Source: Gp6-AA40 sp963742105
Lineage (GTDB): Bacteria > Acidobacteriota > Vicinamibacteria > Vicinamibacterales > UBA2999
Direction: 5' to 3'
NCBI GenBank assembly: GCA_963742105.1
Contig: CAVUKN010000005.1
Span: 930,001 to 994,000, forward strand
Length of the DNA: 64,000 nucleotides
The notes below the pieces were generated by a model. That model had not been told where the DNA came from. It did not search any database and was given only the letters and a program-made list of their open reading frames with translations. Positions 62,929 through 64,000 of the stretch are shown here, piece after piece (the first letter of the stretch is position 1; the number at the start of each line of letters is the position of its first letter). Both the position numbers and the translations under genes were made by a program.

Positions 62929-63710
62929 CACGTCACCCGCGCCGAGGCCCACATCACCGATGCGTCGGCGGTGGACGCGATTCTCCGCCGCGTGTCGCCG
63001 TGGGCGGTTGTCAACGCCGCCGGTTTCGTCCGCGTCGACGATGCGGAACGCGAGACCGATGCGTGCTGGCGCGACAACGTCACGGCGCCGGTGACGCTCG
63101 CGGCCGCTGCCGTCGCCGGGGTCTGCCGCTGGCGATGTTTTCGTCGGGCCTGGTGTTCGATGGTGCGGCATCGCGTCTGTATGTTGAAGACGATCTCCCC
63201 AACCCGCTGAGTGTGTATGGCCGGAGCAAGGCCGAGACCGAGCGTCGGGTGTTGAAATTGATGCCACAGGCATTGGTCATCCGTACCAGCGCATTCTTCG
63301 GTCCCTGGGACGAGGCAAACTTCGCCACCGCGGTGTGGCGCACGCTCGCCGCCGGTCAGCCGTTCGAGGCCGCGGACGACGCCGTCGTCTCGCCGACGTA
63401 TGTGCCCGATCTGGTGAACGCCACCCTGGACCTGCTGATCGACGGGGAAGGCGGTGTGTGGCACCTGGCGAACGTTGGTGCGGTGACGTGGTGTGATTTC
63501 GCAAGAGCCCTCGCCGCGGCGGGTGGATTGCGCGCCGACCTCGTCCGTGCGGTGTCATACCGGCAGGTATGGTCGCCGGCCATACGGCCTGCCTTCAGTG
63601 CGCTCGGAAGCACGCACGGGCGACTGCTGCCGCCGCTCGGTGACGCGATTGCGAATTACGCTGGTCACATGCTGGCTGCCGCCGCGTTCGATCGGGAAGC
63701 GACGTCCTGA
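62929..63710 (+). pseudogene. 5'-truncated RmlD-like sugar-nucleotide reductase (one frame break)
   Basis: About 260 residues of an NAD(P)-dependent sugar-nucleotide reductase/epimerase, like dTDP-4-dehydrorhamnose reductase. It begins mid-domain (FHVTRAEAHITDASAVDAIL, VSPWAVVNAAGFVRVDDAER), lacks the N-terminal GxxGxxG nucleotide motif, and continues after a frame change near 63120 with FSSGLVFDGAASRLYVEDDL, SVYGRSKAETERRVLKL (the catalytic Tyr-Lys pair in YGRSK), FGPWDEANFATAVWRTLAAG and GVWHLANVGAVTWCDFARAL. No start codon or ribosome site is convincing at the join with the galT fragment. Confidence 0.72.
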
Positions 63711-63749
63711 GCCGGTCGCGTCGTAGAATGCTCCGACTCAGGAGTGTTG

Positions 63750-64000
63750 ATGCGTTCGCGACTGGCTCGTCCCCTTGCCCTGGCCTTTGTACTCGCGGTG
63801 ATCGGCGGCTCTGTGTCCATGTCGGCGCAGTGGATCAAGTTTCCGACCGCCGGCGTGCCGCGCCTGCCTGACGGTAAGCCGAACCTGTCTGCACCGACGC
63901 CCCGGATGGCCGACGGCAAGCCCGATTTTTCGGGGATGTGGTTTACCGATGATGCACTGCCGTGTCCGCCGGCCAGCGGCAACGCGTTCCTCGAGTGCGG
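63750..64000 (+). CDS. Secreted hypothetical protein, runs off the window
   Basis: First 83 residues only. AGGAG lies six bases before the ATG. Signal peptide RSRLARPLALAFVLAVIGGS, then RLPDGKPNLSAPTPRMADGK and PDFSGMWFTDDALPCP. The repeated DGKPNLS/DGKPDFSG pattern begins many exported acidobacterial proteins of unknown function. The rest lies outside the window. Confidence 0.75.
   Translation, partial: MRSRLARPLALAFVLAVIGGSVSMSAQWIKFPTAGVPRLPDGKPNLSAPTPRMADGKPDFSGMWFTDDALPCPPASGNAFLEC

Overview
The window looks like a chromosomal segment of a high-GC soil bacterium, most likely an acidobacterium of the Vicinamibacteria/Luteitalea kind. This is an inference from gene content: two sets of DUF1587/1592/1588/1585 cytochrome proteins paired with DUF1552 proteins and secreted ankyrin proteins, Oar-like TonB receptors with a carboxypeptidase-regulatory N-terminus, a PQQ dehydrogenase with a haem c tail, and many exported hydrolases. 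I saw no rRNA, tRNA, CRISPR array, phage module or insertion-sequence transposase.

Layout. 0.1-3.4 kb: DoxX-like membrane protein and a MASE1 hybrid sensor kinase. 3.7-8.5 kb: PQQ-cytochrome dehydrogenase, a beta-lactamase-fold hydrolase and a Tat-exported metallo-beta-lactamase-fold protein. 8.5-14.1 kb: first DUF1592-DUF1552-ankyrin cassette. 14.3-17.4 kb: a 61-residue ORF, a lipoprotein-like secreted protein, and split LigD (ligase and polymerase as separate overlapping genes). 17.5-21.5 kb: multi-sensor hybrid kinase and an RsbU-type response-regulator phosphatase. 21.7-30.1 kb: second DUF1592-DUF1552-ankyrin cassette, continued by a haem-containing beta-propeller protein and a small cytochrome c. 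30-34.4 kb: PPK2, an HtrA protease, a LuxR regulator with a cut-down receiver, and an HtrA-like pseudoprotease. 34.5-47.1 kb: two TonB receptors around RluB-like, FabH, guanine deaminase, a hypothetical exported protein and an esterase. 47.3-56.6 kb: two small unknown proteins, a PhyH-like dioxygenase, a two-lobe glycosyltransferase, an ECF42-type sigma/YCII pair, and a cyclase-like/ankyrin fusion. 56.8-60 kb: dapC-dapD-dapE. 60-64 kb: a secreted lectin-like protein, a B12-binding radical SAM protein, a broken galT/rmlD junction and a partial secreted protein.

Two things stand out. First, almost every intergenic space holds self-complementary repeat DNA of three kinds: (i) short tandem arrays with a private 7-9 bp unit whose inverse occurs nearby; (ii) a dispersed inverted element with AACTCCCAACG ends; (iii) REP-like palindromes with cores such as GGACCTTGTCAGGTCC. 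The most elaborate are two ~350 bp elements (52045-52397 and 54297-54647) with ~50 bp terminal inverted repeats and a conserved, covarying multi-hairpin core. They bracket the YCII-ECF42 sigma cassette. I regard these as the best candidate for something undescribed. Several repeats supply stop codons, C-terminal tails or even a signal peptide to neighbouring genes.

Second, roughly forty single-base frame changes interrupt otherwise well-conserved genes, including dapC and fabH. They are densest at 23-30 kb and 41-46 kb. I treat most as probable sequencing or assembly indels, so the affected genes are given as single CDS spanning all their frames, with the breaks noted.
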